Assembly: GCA_030440445.1 (NCBI GenBank)
Contig: CP098528.1
Location: forward strand, 124,001-188,000
DNA from: Halomonas sp. KG2
GTDB taxonomy: Bacteria > Pseudomonadota > Gammaproteobacteria > Pseudomonadales > Halomonadaceae
Reading direction: 5' to 3'
DNA length: 64,000 nucleotides
Shown: piece by piece, positions 1-8,986 of the stretch
How the letters are laid out: each line of letters opens with the position of its first letter
Position numbering within the stretch: position 1 is the stretch's first letter
Notes under the pieces: model-generated
What the model was told of the DNA's origin: nothing
The model's database searches: none
What the model saw: the letters and a program-made list of their open reading frames with translations, nothing else
Translations under genes and position numbers: made by a program

Positions 1-516
1 GGTGAACATGGCAAAGGGTTTGCCGTTGTCGCGCAGGAAGTTCGCAGTCTCGCTAGCCGCAGCGCTAATGCTGCCAAAGAAATTCGCACGCTGATCGATG
101 CATCGCTTGGCAAAGTGGACGCGGGCACCCAACGGGTGAATCACGCGGGAAAAACTATGCAGGATCTTGTCGCTGCGGTGCAGCGGGTCAACGATATTAT
201 GGATGAGATTGCGGCTGCCTCCGAAGAGCAAAGCAACGGTATTGGGCAAGTGAATCAAGCGGTTGCCCAAATGGATCAGGTTGTTCAGCAAAATGCCCAG
301 CTGGTTCAACAGGCAGCACGCAGCGCCAACGAATTAGAAAGCGAAGCGGCACGCCTTAGAGAAGCGGTTGAGCGCTTCCATGTGACGCCTGCCCTGGTAG
401 AGGGGAAGTATGCCGTGCGGCCCCGCGCTCTTCAGCCAGTACCTGCCGCCCAAACCCCGGCGGCCAAAAAAACACCTGCTCGCAACACGGCAGTCGATGA
501 GTGGGTAGCGTTTTAG
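1..516 (+). CDS. Methyl-accepting chemotaxis protein, C-terminal part (5' end outside window)
   Basis: The reading frame is already open at base 1 and encodes the end of a chemoreceptor. The first codons give the conserved cytoplasmic hairpin tip (GEHGKGFAVVAQEVRSLA), followed by the descending coiled coil rich in Gln/Ala/Glu, which carries methylation sites and helps activate CheA through CheW. After about residue 130 comes a Pro/Ala-rich flexible linker ending in EWVAF, a variant of the C-terminal pentapeptide (NWETF in enteric Tar/Tsr) that tethers CheR. The sensor, membrane and HAMP parts lie upstream of the window, so the ligand cannot be guessed. It heads a run of chemotaxis genes on the same strand, which supports a role in the main flagellar pathway. 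Family assignment is secure. Confidence 0.93.
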   Translation, partial: GEHGKGFAVVAQEVRSLASRSANAAKEIRTLIDASLGKVDAGTQRVNHAGKTMQDLVAAVQRVNDIMDEIAAASEEQSNGIGQVNQAVAQMDQVVQQNAQLVQQAARSANELESEAARLREAVERFHVTPALVEGKYAVRPRALQPVPAAQTPAAKKTPARNTAVDEWVAF

Positions 517-574
517 GTCTTGCGGTTTAGGCTCATGACTTCCTTGGCTTCAATACTAAAAATAAGGTATGCGG

Positions 575-2737
575 ATGCGTAATAACCAGCCAGTCACTCA
601 GCGTGAAATTGAACTACAGAGTGATGATTTCCTCGTTTCGCGTACGGATCTTAAAGGGCGCATTACCTATGCAAACCCGGCGTTTATCGAGATAAGTGGT
701 TTTCAGCACGAAGAGCTGATAGGCGCGCCCCATAACTTGATTCGGCACCCGGATATGCCGCCAGCGGCGTTTGAAAACCTGTGGCAGACCGTGAAAAGCG
801 GTGAAACATGGCGAGGGCTGGTTAAAAACCGCTGTAAGAATGGCGACCACTACTGGGTTAGTGCCAGCGTAACGCCGATTATTGAAGACGACCAGGTCGT
901 TGGCTATGCCTCTGTCAGGGTGCAGGCAACCCGAGAGGCGATTGCCCAAGCGGAGCAGGCCTACGCTGAAATACGTGAAGGTCGTAACAAACAGCTCTAT
1001 TTAGACAAGGGGCGGTTGCGTAAGAAAGGTCTGGCCCAACGCTTAAAACGGATCCGACTGGATACTCTGCGCGCTAAATTGGTTGGCATGATTGTCGTCG
1101 CTGGTGCACTGCTGCTGGTGAGTGGTGGCCTTGGGTTGTATGGCCTTAACGTCGCAGGAGAGCGGCTAGCGACGCTTAACAATGATGGCCTGCAAGATGT
1201 TATTCGCTTACAGCAAATAGACCAGATCATCGCACAAACGCGTCAGGCCATGATTGAACCAGAGCGCATGGAGCTGATTCAACAGCGCTTTGAGATGGGT
1301 GACATGATTGCCAATAGCGCGGCGACGATTGAGTCCGCTTGGCAGCAATACTACTCCCGTGATGTCAACACGACAGCGCTAGCCAGCTCCTTCAATGCTC
1401 AGCTGCAAACCTTTTTAGACAATGGCATGTTCCAGGCGGAAACCGTCTTGCAAGCAGAAGACACGTATCAAGTGTTTACCGGTTTGGACGCAGTCATCAG
1501 TGTGATGAATAACGAAGGGCGCGAACTTTCAACGATGGTGAACCAGCTCATCGCCGAAAAACAGGTGGCCGCCGAGGTAATGGCCGCTGATGCTGAGCAA
1601 GGTCAAACCCGCATGCTAAGCGCTCAGGCCGCTGTACTAGGTGTTGGCGTGCTGGCGCTCATCCTGCTTGGGATGCTGACGTTACGTTCCATTGTTCGGC
1701 CACTTAAAAGTGCCTCCCGTTTTACCTTGCAAATCGCGGGCGGAAACCTAGCCGCAAAAGTGCCCCCCCACCAGCGGGATGAGGTTGGGATGCTGATGGA
1801 GTCGCTGAACACTATGCGGAAAAGTTTGAGCAGCATTATCAGCGATGTAAAAGGCGGTATTAATGTGGTCACCCCTGCCGCGCGAGATATTGCCAGCGGT
1901 AATGAGGCGTTATCGTCTCGTACCGAGCAACAGGCCGCGTCGCTCCAGCAAACCGCATCCAGTATGGAAGAAATGACCACGACCGTGCGTCAAAACAGCG
2001 ATAACGCTCAAGAAGCACGTCGTCTTGCCGATAACAATGCTAAGCAAGTGACCCAGACCGGGGAGCTCATGTCGCAATTGGTCGAGAATATGCAGCGAAT
2101 TACCCAAAGCTCGCAAAAAATGACTGACATCATCAATGTGATTGACTCGATTGCTTTTCAAACCAATATCCTGGCACTCAACGCATCAGTAGAAGCCGCC
2201 AGGGCTGGTGAGCATGGGCGTGGGTTTGCGGTGGTTGCTGAAGAAGTGCGCAAGCTAGCAGGCAGAAGCGCAAGTGCTTCTCAAGAGATTCGCGTGTTGA
2301 TTGATGGTTCTAATCAAGAAGTCAATGTGGGCGCTGGGCTGGTCAAGAGAGCCGAAGTGGCGATTAGTGAGGTGGCCGACGCGGCGCGCAATGTTACCCA
2401 GATCATGCATGACATTTCGTCAGCGTCAGCAGAACAGAGCCACGGTATCGCTGAAGTGAATCAAGCCGTTGCCGAGATGGATCAAGCGACACAGCAGAAT
2501 GCCGTTCGTGTTCAGGAAACAGCGCGTGCCGCCGTGGCATTAGAGCAGCAAGCGGGTCTATTGGCCCTGTCGGTTGAGGCGTTTCGTTTGAATCATCAGA
2601 GCTCGCCCACAACAGCGCTTAGCACAGCAGCTACTGCTTCTAGGCCGCCAACACTGCTCCCAGATAGACCAACTAAACCGCCTTCGTCGCCAACCACGCG
2701 GCAGCTGGCCGCAGTAGAGGAGTGGGAAGAATTTTGA
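575..2737 (+). CDS. aer: Aer-like PAS chemoreceptor with an additional periplasmic domain
   Basis: This is a 720-residue energy/redox-type chemoreceptor. The N-terminus ([14 protein letters not shown]) and residues 10-120 match the FAD-binding PAS domain of Aer. A first membrane segment lies at about 169-191 and a second at about 352-371, with about 160 residues between them that would be periplasmic and helical. HAMP, the signalling hairpin and a flexible tail ending in EWEEF (CheR-binding pentapeptide type) follow. Enteric Aer is about 506 residues and has no such periplasmic domain, so this receptor may combine redox sensing inside with ligand sensing outside. I chose the ATG at 575 because AAGG at 564-567 is properly spaced from it, whereas the in-frame ATG at 569 is too close. 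Its stop overlaps the start of cheR. Confidence 0.88.
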   Translation: MRNNQPVTQREIELQSDDFLVSRTDLKGRITYANPAFIEISGFQHEELIGAPHNLIRHPDMPPAAFENLWQTVKSGETWRGLVKNRCKNGDHYWVSASVTPIIEDDQVVGYASVRVQATREAIAQAEQAYAEIREGRNKQLYLDKGRLRKKGLAQRLKRIRLDTLRAKLVGMIVVAGALLLVSGGLGLYGLNVAGERLATLNNDGLQDVIRLQQIDQIIAQTRQAMIEPERMELIQQRFEMGDMIANSAATIESAWQQYYSRDVNTTALASSFNAQLQTFLDNGMFQAETVLQAEDTYQVFTGLDAVISVMNNEGRELSTMVNQLIAEKQVAAEVMAADAEQGQTRMLSAQAAVLGVGVLALILLGMLTLRSIVRPLKSASRFTLQIAGGNLAAKVPPHQRDEVGMLMESLNTMRKSLSSIISDVKGGINVVTPAARDIASGNEALSSRTEQQAASLQQTASSMEEMTTTVRQNSDNAQEARRLADNNAKQVTQTGELMSQLVENMQRITQSSQKMTDIINVIDSIAFQTNILALNASVEAARAGEHGRGFAVVAEEVRKLAGRSASASQEIRVLIDGSNQEVNVGAGLVKRAEVAISEVADAARNVTQIMHDISSASAEQSHGIAEVNQAVAEMDQATQQNAVRVQETARAAVALEQQAGLLALSVEAFRLNHQSSPTTALSTAATASRPPTLLPDRPTKPPSSPTTRQLAAVEEWEEF

Positions 2738-3606
2738 TCGACCAACGCGAGCGGGGAGTTGACGTCGGCCAGTGGGCATCGGGAGGGCAGATCGAACGTG
2801 ATCTGGTGCTAACCGATGCCGACTTTGTGCGTATACGGGAATTGATTTACCAGCGCGCCGGAATAGTGCTTGCTGAGCATAAGCGTGAAATGGTCTACAG
2901 CCGCTTAGCCAAGCGACTGCGTCACCATGGTATTACGCGTTTTACCGACTATTTGTCTCGGTTGGAGCGTCAGCCGGACGCTAAAGAGTGGGAGGCGTTT
3001 ACCAACGCCTTAACGACCAACCTCACGGCTTTTTTTCGTGAGGCGCACCACTTTCCGCTATTAGCTGAGCACATTAAGAAACAGCAAAGCCCCGTGACTA
3101 TTTGGTGCTCAGCGGCGTCCACTGGCGAAGAGCCCTACTCGATAGCAATGACGCTGCTAGAAACCTTGGGGCCAAAAGCCTCCCAGGCCAAAGTCATTGC
3201 CACCGATATTGACACCGATGCACTCAGTAAAGCGCGTGCCGGTATTTATCCGCTTGAACAGGTGCGTAAATTAGACGAAGGACGGGTTAAGCGATTTTTC
3301 CAGAAAGGCACCGGTGGTCATGCAGGTTTGGCACGTATAAGGCCAGAAGTATCATCGTTGGTGGAGTTTTTGCCGCTTAATTTGCTGGGGCCACAGTGGT
3401 CGGTAAAAGGCCCTTTTGATGCCGTTTTTTGTCGTAATATTATGATTTATTTCGATAAAGATACCCAGGCCAAGATATTAAAACGGTTTGCCCCGCTAAT
3501 GAAGCCAGACGCATTACTGTTTGCGGGACACTCGGAAAATTTTTCGTATATCAGCGATGCATTCAAGCTGCGTGGGCAAACGGTTTATACCCTCGCAAAA
3601 AAATAA
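2734..3606 (+). CDS. cheR: Chemotaxis protein methyltransferase CheR
   Basis: CheR uses S-adenosylmethionine to methylate glutamates of chemoreceptors during adaptation. The protein shows the N-terminal helical domain ([20 protein letters not shown]) and the SAM-binding methyltransferase domain with [14 protein letters not shown], the [12 protein letters not shown] loop and [10 protein letters not shown]. Length is about 290 residues, as usual. The likely start is TTG at 2734, whose TTGA overlaps the stop of the preceding receptor; GTG at 2722 is an in-frame alternative. GGAAG just upstream can serve as ribosome binding site. The coupling to a receptor with a CheR-binding tail, and the cheB gene immediately downstream, fit an adaptation module. 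The identification is secure; only the exact start is uncertain. Confidence 0.95.
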   Translation: MIDQRERGVDVGQWASGGQIERDLVLTDADFVRIRELIYQRAGIVLAEHKREMVYSRLAKRLRHHGITRFTDYLSRLERQPDAKEWEAFTNALTTNLTAFFREAHHFPLLAEHIKKQQSPVTIWCSAASTGEEPYSIAMTLLETLGPKASQAKVIATDIDTDALSKARAGIYPLEQVRKLDEGRVKRFFQKGTGGHAGLARIRPEVSSLVEFLPLNLLGPQWSVKGPFDAVFCRNIMIYFDKDTQAKILKRFAPLMKPDALLFAGHSENFSYISDAFKLRGQTVYTLAKK

Positions 3607-3694
3607 ATCGGTTACGTGCGTTGACTCCTTTTGGCAATCGCCTTAGCGGAGTGGGCTGGCACACAGGTGGCTACCGTCATAAAGGAGGCGTGCT

Positions 3695-4756
3695 TTGAGC
3701 GCAGCCAAAATCAAAGTGTTGTGCGTTGATGACTCGGCGCTGATTCGTGATTTACTAACGGAAATAATCAACTCTCAGTCGGATATGGAAGTCGTTGCCG
3801 TCGCGCCAGATCCCATTGCTGCGAGGGATCTGATCAAACAACACAATCCTGATGTGCTGACATTGGACGTAGAAATGCCGCGGATGGATGGTCTTGATTT
3901 TCTTGAGCGGTTAATGCGGCTTCGCCCTATGCCGGTACTTATGGTGTCATCGCTGACCCAGAGTGGCTCAGAGATTACTCTGCGTGCGTTAGAGTTAGGC
4001 GCCTTGGATTTTGTGGCCAAGCCCAGCTTGGGTATTCGCAGCGGCATGATGGAGTATGCAACTGAAATTACCGACAAGCTTCGCGCCGCTGCCCGCTCGC
4101 GCCCTCGCCAAGCCCGCCATAAAAATGCGCCGCCACCCACACAGCTAAAAGCACCCATGGTGTCGAGTGAAAAGCTGATTATCATTGGTGCTTCTACCGG
4201 TGGCACAGAGGCAATTCGCTCAGTGCTCGAACCACTGCCGGCGAATGCGCCAGCCATCTTGATTACCCAGCACATGCCGGGTGGTTTTACCCGCTCTTTC
4301 GCCGAGCGGCTAGATCGGCTGTGCCGAATTAGCGTAAAAGAAGCCACCGATGGCGAGCGTGTCTTGCCAGGCCATGCCTATATTGCCCCAGGCGATCAGC
4401 ACCTAGAGCTTGTCCGCAGTGGTGCTAACTATGTCGTGCGCTTAAATGATGGCCCACCGGTCAACCGTCATCGTCCTTCTGTTGATGTGCTGTTTCACTC
4501 TGCTTCCAAGCATGCGGGTAAAAACGCCATTGGTGTGATTTTGACCGGCATGGGAAAGGATGGCGCTGTAGGTCTTCTTGAAATGCGTGAGGCCGGGGCG
4601 GCCACCATTGCGCAGAATGAACAAAGCTGCGTGGTGTTTGGTATGCCAAGAGAAGCCATCGCCGTTGGGGGAGCCGTCGAAGTGGTTGCTTTAGATGATA
4701 TTCCATCGCGGTTGATGGCCTTAATTGCCGCTTCAGGGCGTGCTCAGCGGGTATAA
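3695..4756 (+). CDS. cheB: Chemotaxis response regulator protein-glutamate methylesterase CheB
   Basis: CheB removes methyl groups from, and deamidates, chemoreceptors after phosphorylation by CheA. The 353 residues comprise an N-terminal receiver domain with acidic pair D12-D13, phospho-acceptor D58 ([10 protein letters not shown]) and the Lys near position 109, a linker, and a C-terminal methylesterase domain with the catalytic triad visible as S167 (GASTGG), H193 (QHMPGG) and D289 (GMGKDG). The start is TTG at 3695, supported by a strong AGGAGG at 3683-3688. It lies 88 bases after cheR and 36 bases before another chemoreceptor gene, so the CheR/CheB pair is embedded between receptors. Identification is secure. 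Confidence 0.97.
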   Translation: MSAAKIKVLCVDDSALIRDLLTEIINSQSDMEVVAVAPDPIAARDLIKQHNPDVLTLDVEMPRMDGLDFLERLMRLRPMPVLMVSSLTQSGSEITLRALELGALDFVAKPSLGIRSGMMEYATEITDKLRAAARSRPRQARHKNAPPPTQLKAPMVSSEKLIIIGASTGGTEAIRSVLEPLPANAPAILITQHMPGGFTRSFAERLDRLCRISVKEATDGERVLPGHAYIAPGDQHLELVRSGANYVVRLNDGPPVNRHRPSVDVLFHSASKHAGKNAIGVILTGMGKDGAVGLLEMREAGAATIAQNEQSCVVFGMPREAIAVGGAVEVVALDDIPSRLMALIAASGRAQRV

Positions 4757-4792
4757 CACCCCATTGCGCATAAATAAAAAAAGGGACAAAAC

Positions 4793-6478
4793 ATGACACG
4801 CTCACTGCGTCATATCAGTATTCACTCTGCCGTTATTGCCGCGTTGGCTAGCTTCGTCATGCTGATAGTGGTGTTAGCTGGTATCAGTTTTATGGCAGAC
4901 CGCAATGCTCAGGCTAACCTGTCAACCTATAGTCTCATCAGTAATAGTCAGCTCAATGAGATTAATCGCGCTGACTCGTTGCTCAATCAGGGGATGCTGG
5001 CCATGGAGACGGCATCCAATTTTTTAATGGTCGGTCAAACGCGCCAATCCAATGCCCAGGTCGACATTGCTCTGGATCGAATTGCACGTTCCGAAGAGCG
5101 TTTTGAACGCTTCGCTGCGACGACAAACGATGCATTGGGCGAGGCATTGATAGATGACTTTCGCGACGTACTGGCCTTGGTCAAGCAGCAGCATGCGACG
5201 TTCGAAACCATGGACATCAATGCTTTTAATCGGCTTCGGGGCGAGCTGGTTGAGCCATTGAGCAATTTAGCCAATAGCGCCACTGCTTTTGTGCAGCATG
5301 GTTTTCAGCAGGTAGATAGCATTCGTGGCGACGCTGAAGCGCAAGGCGATGTGTTTATGTTAGTCAATGCGCTTGCCGTGGCAATTGCGCTATTGGTGAC
5401 TGCGTTCATCTATATAGCATTACGCCGTACGGTCATCGCGCCGTTGAATGACGCCGTAAGGCGACTGGACAAAATTTCCCAGGCTGACTTAACGGAGCCC
5501 GTTCCCGCATCAGGCAAAAACGAAGTGGGGCGTCTTTTTTCAGCGATGGGCACGATGCAGCAAAACCTGACGGCGATTGTGACGCGGGTTCGTGAAGGCA
5601 GTAGTGAAATTCATCACGGCACGCGAGAGATAGCCAGTGGCAATGCGGATCTGTCATCACGCACTGAGCAGCAGGCTGCTTCGATCGAAGAAACGGCCGC
5701 CAGCATGGAACAAATGACGGCCACGGTTAAACAAAATGCCGACAATGCGCGTCAGGCAAGCACGCTGGCAGCAGATGCCTCCACTACTGCCGAGCAGGGG
5801 GGCCAAGTGGTCGAGCAGGTAGTGCAGACAATGCACGGTATTTCTACCAGTTCCCAGAAAGTGGCAGATATCACCAGTGTGATCGACTCTATCGCCTTTC
5901 AAACCAATATTTTGGCACTCAATGCCTCGGTAGAAGCGGCACGCGCTGGCGAGCAAGGGCGTGGTTTTGCCGTTGTGGCAGGAGAGGTTCGCAACCTTGC
6001 CAGCCGCAGTGCCGATGCGGCTAAAGAGATTAAAACACTGATTGATGCCTCCGTTGCACAAATCAAGCAAGGCTCTACGCTGGTAGAGCAAGCGGGCACC
6101 ACCATGTCCGATGTGGTGACGGCTGTCCGTCGGGTGACCGATATTATGGATGAGATTTCTGCAGCGTCTCAGGAGCAGAGCGATGGCATTGAACAGGTAA
6201 GCCAAGCGGTAGGGCAGATGGATGAAGTGACCCAGCAAAATGCAGCGCTGGTTCAGCAAGCCTCCGCGGCGGCTATGTCGCTCGAAGAGCAAGCAAACAA
6301 ATTAGAAGAGGCGGTGGCTGTCTTTGCTTTGTTAACTAGCCAAGAGGGCGTGCAGCGTCAAGCACTGCCAGCGAGTAGCCAAGTAAACGTGCCTGCTGCC
6401 AGGCCGCAGGCAGCCACTGCACCCAGCCCTCGCCGAATCCCAGAGCCTAGCCACCACGATGAGTGGGAAGCGTTCTAG
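4793..6478 (+). CDS. Methyl-accepting chemotaxis protein, Tar/Tsr-like
   Basis: This 561-residue receptor has the classical layout: a membrane segment at about residues 13-34, a periplasmic domain of about 150 residues (predicted helical bundle, ligand unknown), a second membrane segment at about 188-210, HAMP, and a long cytoplasmic signalling helix pair with the conserved tip [20 protein letters not shown]. The tail ends in EWEAF, again a CheR-tethering pentapeptide type. The signalling part closely resembles that of the two receptors upstream, which suggests they share one array. Methylation motifs are visible as Gln/Glu pairs on both arms. The periplasmic part does not tell me the attractant, so I leave the gene unnamed. 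Confidence 0.93.
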   Translation: MTRSLRHISIHSAVIAALASFVMLIVVLAGISFMADRNAQANLSTYSLISNSQLNEINRADSLLNQGMLAMETASNFLMVGQTRQSNAQVDIALDRIARSEERFERFAATTNDALGEALIDDFRDVLALVKQQHATFETMDINAFNRLRGELVEPLSNLANSATAFVQHGFQQVDSIRGDAEAQGDVFMLVNALAVAIALLVTAFIYIALRRTVIAPLNDAVRRLDKISQADLTEPVPASGKNEVGRLFSAMGTMQQNLTAIVTRVREGSSEIHHGTREIASGNADLSSRTEQQAASIEETAASMEQMTATVKQNADNARQASTLAADASTTAEQGGQVVEQVVQTMHGISTSSQKVADITSVIDSIAFQTNILALNASVEAARAGEQGRGFAVVAGEVRNLASRSADAAKEIKTLIDASVAQIKQGSTLVEQAGTTMSDVVTAVRRVTDIMDEISAASQEQSDGIEQVSQAVGQMDEVTQQNAALVQQASAAAMSLEEQANKLEEAVAVFALLTSQEGVQRQALPASSQVNVPAARPQAATAPSPRRIPEPSHHDEWEAF

Positions 6479-6574
6479 GTTTTAAGGATTGTTGTAAGAG
6501 CCGTTTTAGGACGGTTTTAAGAACGGTTTTTAAGCATCGCTATGTAAGAAATAATTTGATTGAGAGGATGACCA

Positions 6575-6964
6575 ATGGCCGATAAGAACATGAGTTTTCT
6601 GGTAGTTGACGATTTTCCCACCATGCGTCGGATCGTTCGCAGCTTGTTGAAAGAGCTAGGTTTTACCAATGTTGATGAAGCAGAAGATGGTCAGGACGCG
6701 CTGAATAAGCTGCGTGCGGGTAACTTTGAATTCGTCGTCTCTGATTGGAATATGCCAAACCTGGACGGCTTAGAAATGCTGAAAGAGATCCGCCAGGATG
6801 AAGCACTAAAAGGGTTACCCGTATTGATGGTGACCGCGGAAGCCAAAAAAGAGAACATCATCGCGGCCGCTCAAGCGGGCGCTAATGGCTACGTCGTCAA
6901 GCCGTTTACAGCAGCCACTCTCGAAGAAAAGCTAAATAAGATCTTCGATAAGATGGGTAAATGA
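6575..6964 (+). CDS. cheY: Chemotaxis response regulator CheY
   Basis: CheY carries the signal from CheA to the flagellar switch protein FliM. This 129-residue single-domain receiver is very close to the enteric protein: acidic D12-D13, phospho-acceptor D57 (VSDWNMPN), T87 ([11 protein letters not shown]) and K109 (YVVKPF) are all present. The ribosome binding site AGAGGA precedes the ATG. The upstream gap of 96 bases contains a short repeated ACGGTTTTAAGA/ACGGTTTTTAAG motif whose meaning I cannot tell. cheZ follows 42 bases downstream. Identification is secure. Confidence 0.98.
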   Translation: MADKNMSFLVVDDFPTMRRIVRSLLKELGFTNVDEAEDGQDALNKLRAGNFEFVVSDWNMPNLDGLEMLKEIRQDEALKGLPVLMVTAEAKKENIIAAAQAGANGYVVKPFTAATLEEKLNKIFDKMGK

Positions 6965-7006
6965 AGCGGCTGCGCCTGAGTGCTCGGTTAACGAGGAGAC
7001 AACACG

Positions 7007-7702
7007 ATGAGTCAGCATGAGCAGGATAGCGCTACCCAGCTATCTGAGGAAGCCGCTGAAGACCTGATCTTTCGCATCGGCAAACTTACCCGCATGTTAC
7101 GCGACAACATGCGAGAGCTGGGTCTGGACAAAGAGATCGAGAAAGCAGCGGAAGCAATTCCTGACGCGCGTGACCGGTTGCATTACGTCGCTACCATGAC
7201 TGAGCAGGCGGCTGAACGTGCATTAAACGCCATTGATCGCGCTCAGCCATTGCAAGACCAACTCTCTGACCGTGCTGAAGCGCTCGATAAGCGCTGGGCA
7301 GAGTGGTTTGAAGCGCCCCAAGAGTTGGATGATGCCAAAGCCTTGGTAAAAGAGACACGCACCTATCTAAGTGATGTGCCAACCATCGCTGCAGCGACAA
7401 ATAAAGAACTGCTCGATATTATGATGGCCCAGGATTTTCAAGACCTTACCGGCCAAGTTATCAAAAAGATGATGGATGTCATCCGAGAAATTGAGCATCA
7501 GTTGGTGCAGGTGCTGATTGATAACGTGCCGGGTGCTCATGTACGTGAGTCGATGCAGCGTAAGGCAGAAGACCAATGGAAAAATGACAACGCACGTCGT
7601 AATGAAGAGCTGTTGAATGGCCCTCAGGTGAAGGACAATGCGCCCGACATCGTGACTGGTCAGGATCAGGTCGACGACTTATTGGACGAATTAGGCTTTT
7701 AA
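7007..7702 (+). CDS. cheZ: CheY-P phosphatase CheZ
   Basis: CheZ dephosphorylates CheY-P and ends the tumble signal. The 231 residues form the long helical hairpin of the family with the catalytic stretch [16 protein letters not shown] (Asp146 and Gln150, matching D143 and Q147 of the enteric protein). The last residues ([10 protein letters not shown]) are the conserved C-terminal peptide that docks on CheY, connected by a flexible linker. It is preceded by a GAGGAG ribosome binding site. The cheY-cheZ-flhB order is the one found in enteric bacteria rather than in Pseudomonas. Identification is secure. Confidence 0.97.
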   Translation: MSQHEQDSATQLSEEAAEDLIFRIGKLTRMLRDNMRELGLDKEIEKAAEAIPDARDRLHYVATMTEQAAERALNAIDRAQPLQDQLSDRAEALDKRWAEWFEAPQELDDAKALVKETRTYLSDVPTIAAATNKELLDIMMAQDFQDLTGQVIKKMMDVIREIEHQLVQVLIDNVPGAHVRESMQRKAEDQWKNDNARRNEELLNGPQVKDNAPDIVTGQDQVDDLLDELGF

Positions 7703-7757
7703 TGCGTTGTTATTAAGACATTGTGAAAGGCAGTATCTGGCACTATAGGCATTTGTT

Positions 7758-7779
7758 CAGCCGTCCCTCGGGGCGGCTG
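7758..7779 (+). terminator. Hairpin between cheZ and flhB
   Basis: CAGCCG and CGGCTG pair around a short G/C-rich loop, followed by AATTTATG with only a weak T stretch. It could be a partial terminator ending the che transcript or a processing hairpin before flhB. No strong U-tract is present, so full termination is unlikely. Confidence 0.45.
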
Positions 7780-7819
7780 AATTTATGATAAGCCACGCAA
7801 GATACCGCCGGATGGCCGC

Positions 7820-8986
7820 ATGGCAGATAACGACAGCGATCAGGAAAAGACGGAAGAGGCCACACCCCGACGCTTAGACAAAGCCCGGGAAGAAGGCCAA
7901 GTACCCCGGTCTCGAGAACTGGCGACCTTTTTGCTGCTATTGGGCGGTGTAATTGGGCTGTGGAGCATGGGGCAAATGCTCTATGACCAGTTGGGCATGG
8001 TGATGGAGCAGGCCTTCTTATTCGAGCGCCGTCATGCCATGGAAAGTACCCCGATGCTGGTCAATGCGCTGGACCTGGGGCAGCGCACACTATTTGCAAT
8101 GCTGCCGCTGTTCTTGCTGTTGACGGTGATCGCCCTGGTCGCACCCGCATTACTAGGGGGATGGTTAGTCTCGGCAAAATCAATGCAGCCCAAACTGTCG
8201 AAGCTAAACCCAGTGAAAGGGTTAAAGCGTATTTTTTCGTCCCAGGCATTGATTGAATTAACCAAAGCGATTGCCAAATCCATCCTGGTCGGCGGCATTG
8301 CATCGGCGTTTCTGTACGCCAACCTTGGTAAGTTCATGGGGCTAATGAATCAGCCCATTCAACAAGCATTGGCGACCGCATTGAATATGTCGGCGCTAGC
8401 CGCTGGCCTGATCGTTTTATCGCTAGTGGTGGTTATCTTAATTGATGTGCCTTTTCAGCTTTGGAGTAATGCGAAAAAGCTGCGTATGAGCAAGGAAGAG
8501 GTTAAGCGAGAGCATAAAGAGTCGGAAGGCGACCCCCACGTCAAGGGGCGTATTCGCCAGCAGCAGCAAGCAATGGCCAGAGGGCGGATGATGAGTAAAG
8601 TGCCTGATGCCGACGTTATTATCACCAACCCAACCCACTATGCGGTGGCCCTAGCGTATAAGGAAGGTAGCATGGGCGCCCCGCGGCTAGTGGCCAAAGG
8701 GGCCGATGTAGTGGCCGCACGTATCCGCGAAATAGGCTTGGAAGCCGGTGTGCCGCGATTGGAGGCCGCTCCCTTGGCGCGCGCTTTGTATCATCACGTG
8801 GATTTAGACGCTGAAGTGCCTGCGGAACTGTATACCGCAGTGGCTGAAGTGATGGCCTGGGCTTACCGCCTGAAGCAGGTCGCACAACAAGGAGGCGAGG
8901 TGCCCCCAACCCCAGACAATTTATCGGTCCCTCCCGAAATGGAACATTCCAATCGAGATGCCGGTGGCAGTGAGGCGCAATCATGA
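7820..8986 (+). CDS. flhB: Flagellar export gate protein and substrate-specificity switch FlhB
   Basis: FlhB is part of the flagellar type III export gate in the inner membrane and switches export from hook to filament proteins. The protein begins with the typical DSDQEKTEEATPRRLDKAREEGQVPRS region (only part quoted), has four membrane segments between about residues 30 and 215, and a cytoplasmic domain with the self-cleaving NPTHYAVAL motif at about residues 271-279. Length 388 fits the family. Its stop overlaps the flhA start by four bases (ATGA), implying translational coupling. The C-terminal tail is Pro/Glu-rich and variable, as expected. Confidence 0.97.
   Translation: MADNDSDQEKTEEATPRRLDKAREEGQVPRSRELATFLLLLGGVIGLWSMGQMLYDQLGMVMEQAFLFERRHAMESTPMLVNALDLGQRTLFAMLPLFLLLTVIALVAPALLGGWLVSAKSMQPKLSKLNPVKGLKRIFSSQALIELTKAIAKSILVGGIASAFLYANLGKFMGLMNQPIQQALATALNMSALAAGLIVLSLVVVILIDVPFQLWSNAKKLRMSKEEVKREHKESEGDPHVKGRIRQQQQAMARGRMMSKVPDADVIITNPTHYAVALAYKEGSMGAPRLVAKGADVVAARIREIGLEAGVPRLEAAPLARALYHHVDLDAEVPAELYTAVAEVMAWAYRLKQVAQQGGEVPPTPDNLSVPPEMEHSNRDAGGSEAQS

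Noticed and set aside
5657..6292. Minus-strand open frame of 211 codons inside a chemoreceptor gene
   Set aside because: Fully antisense to a conserved receptor signalling domain; its residues (His, Cys and Arg rich) look like a frame shadow.
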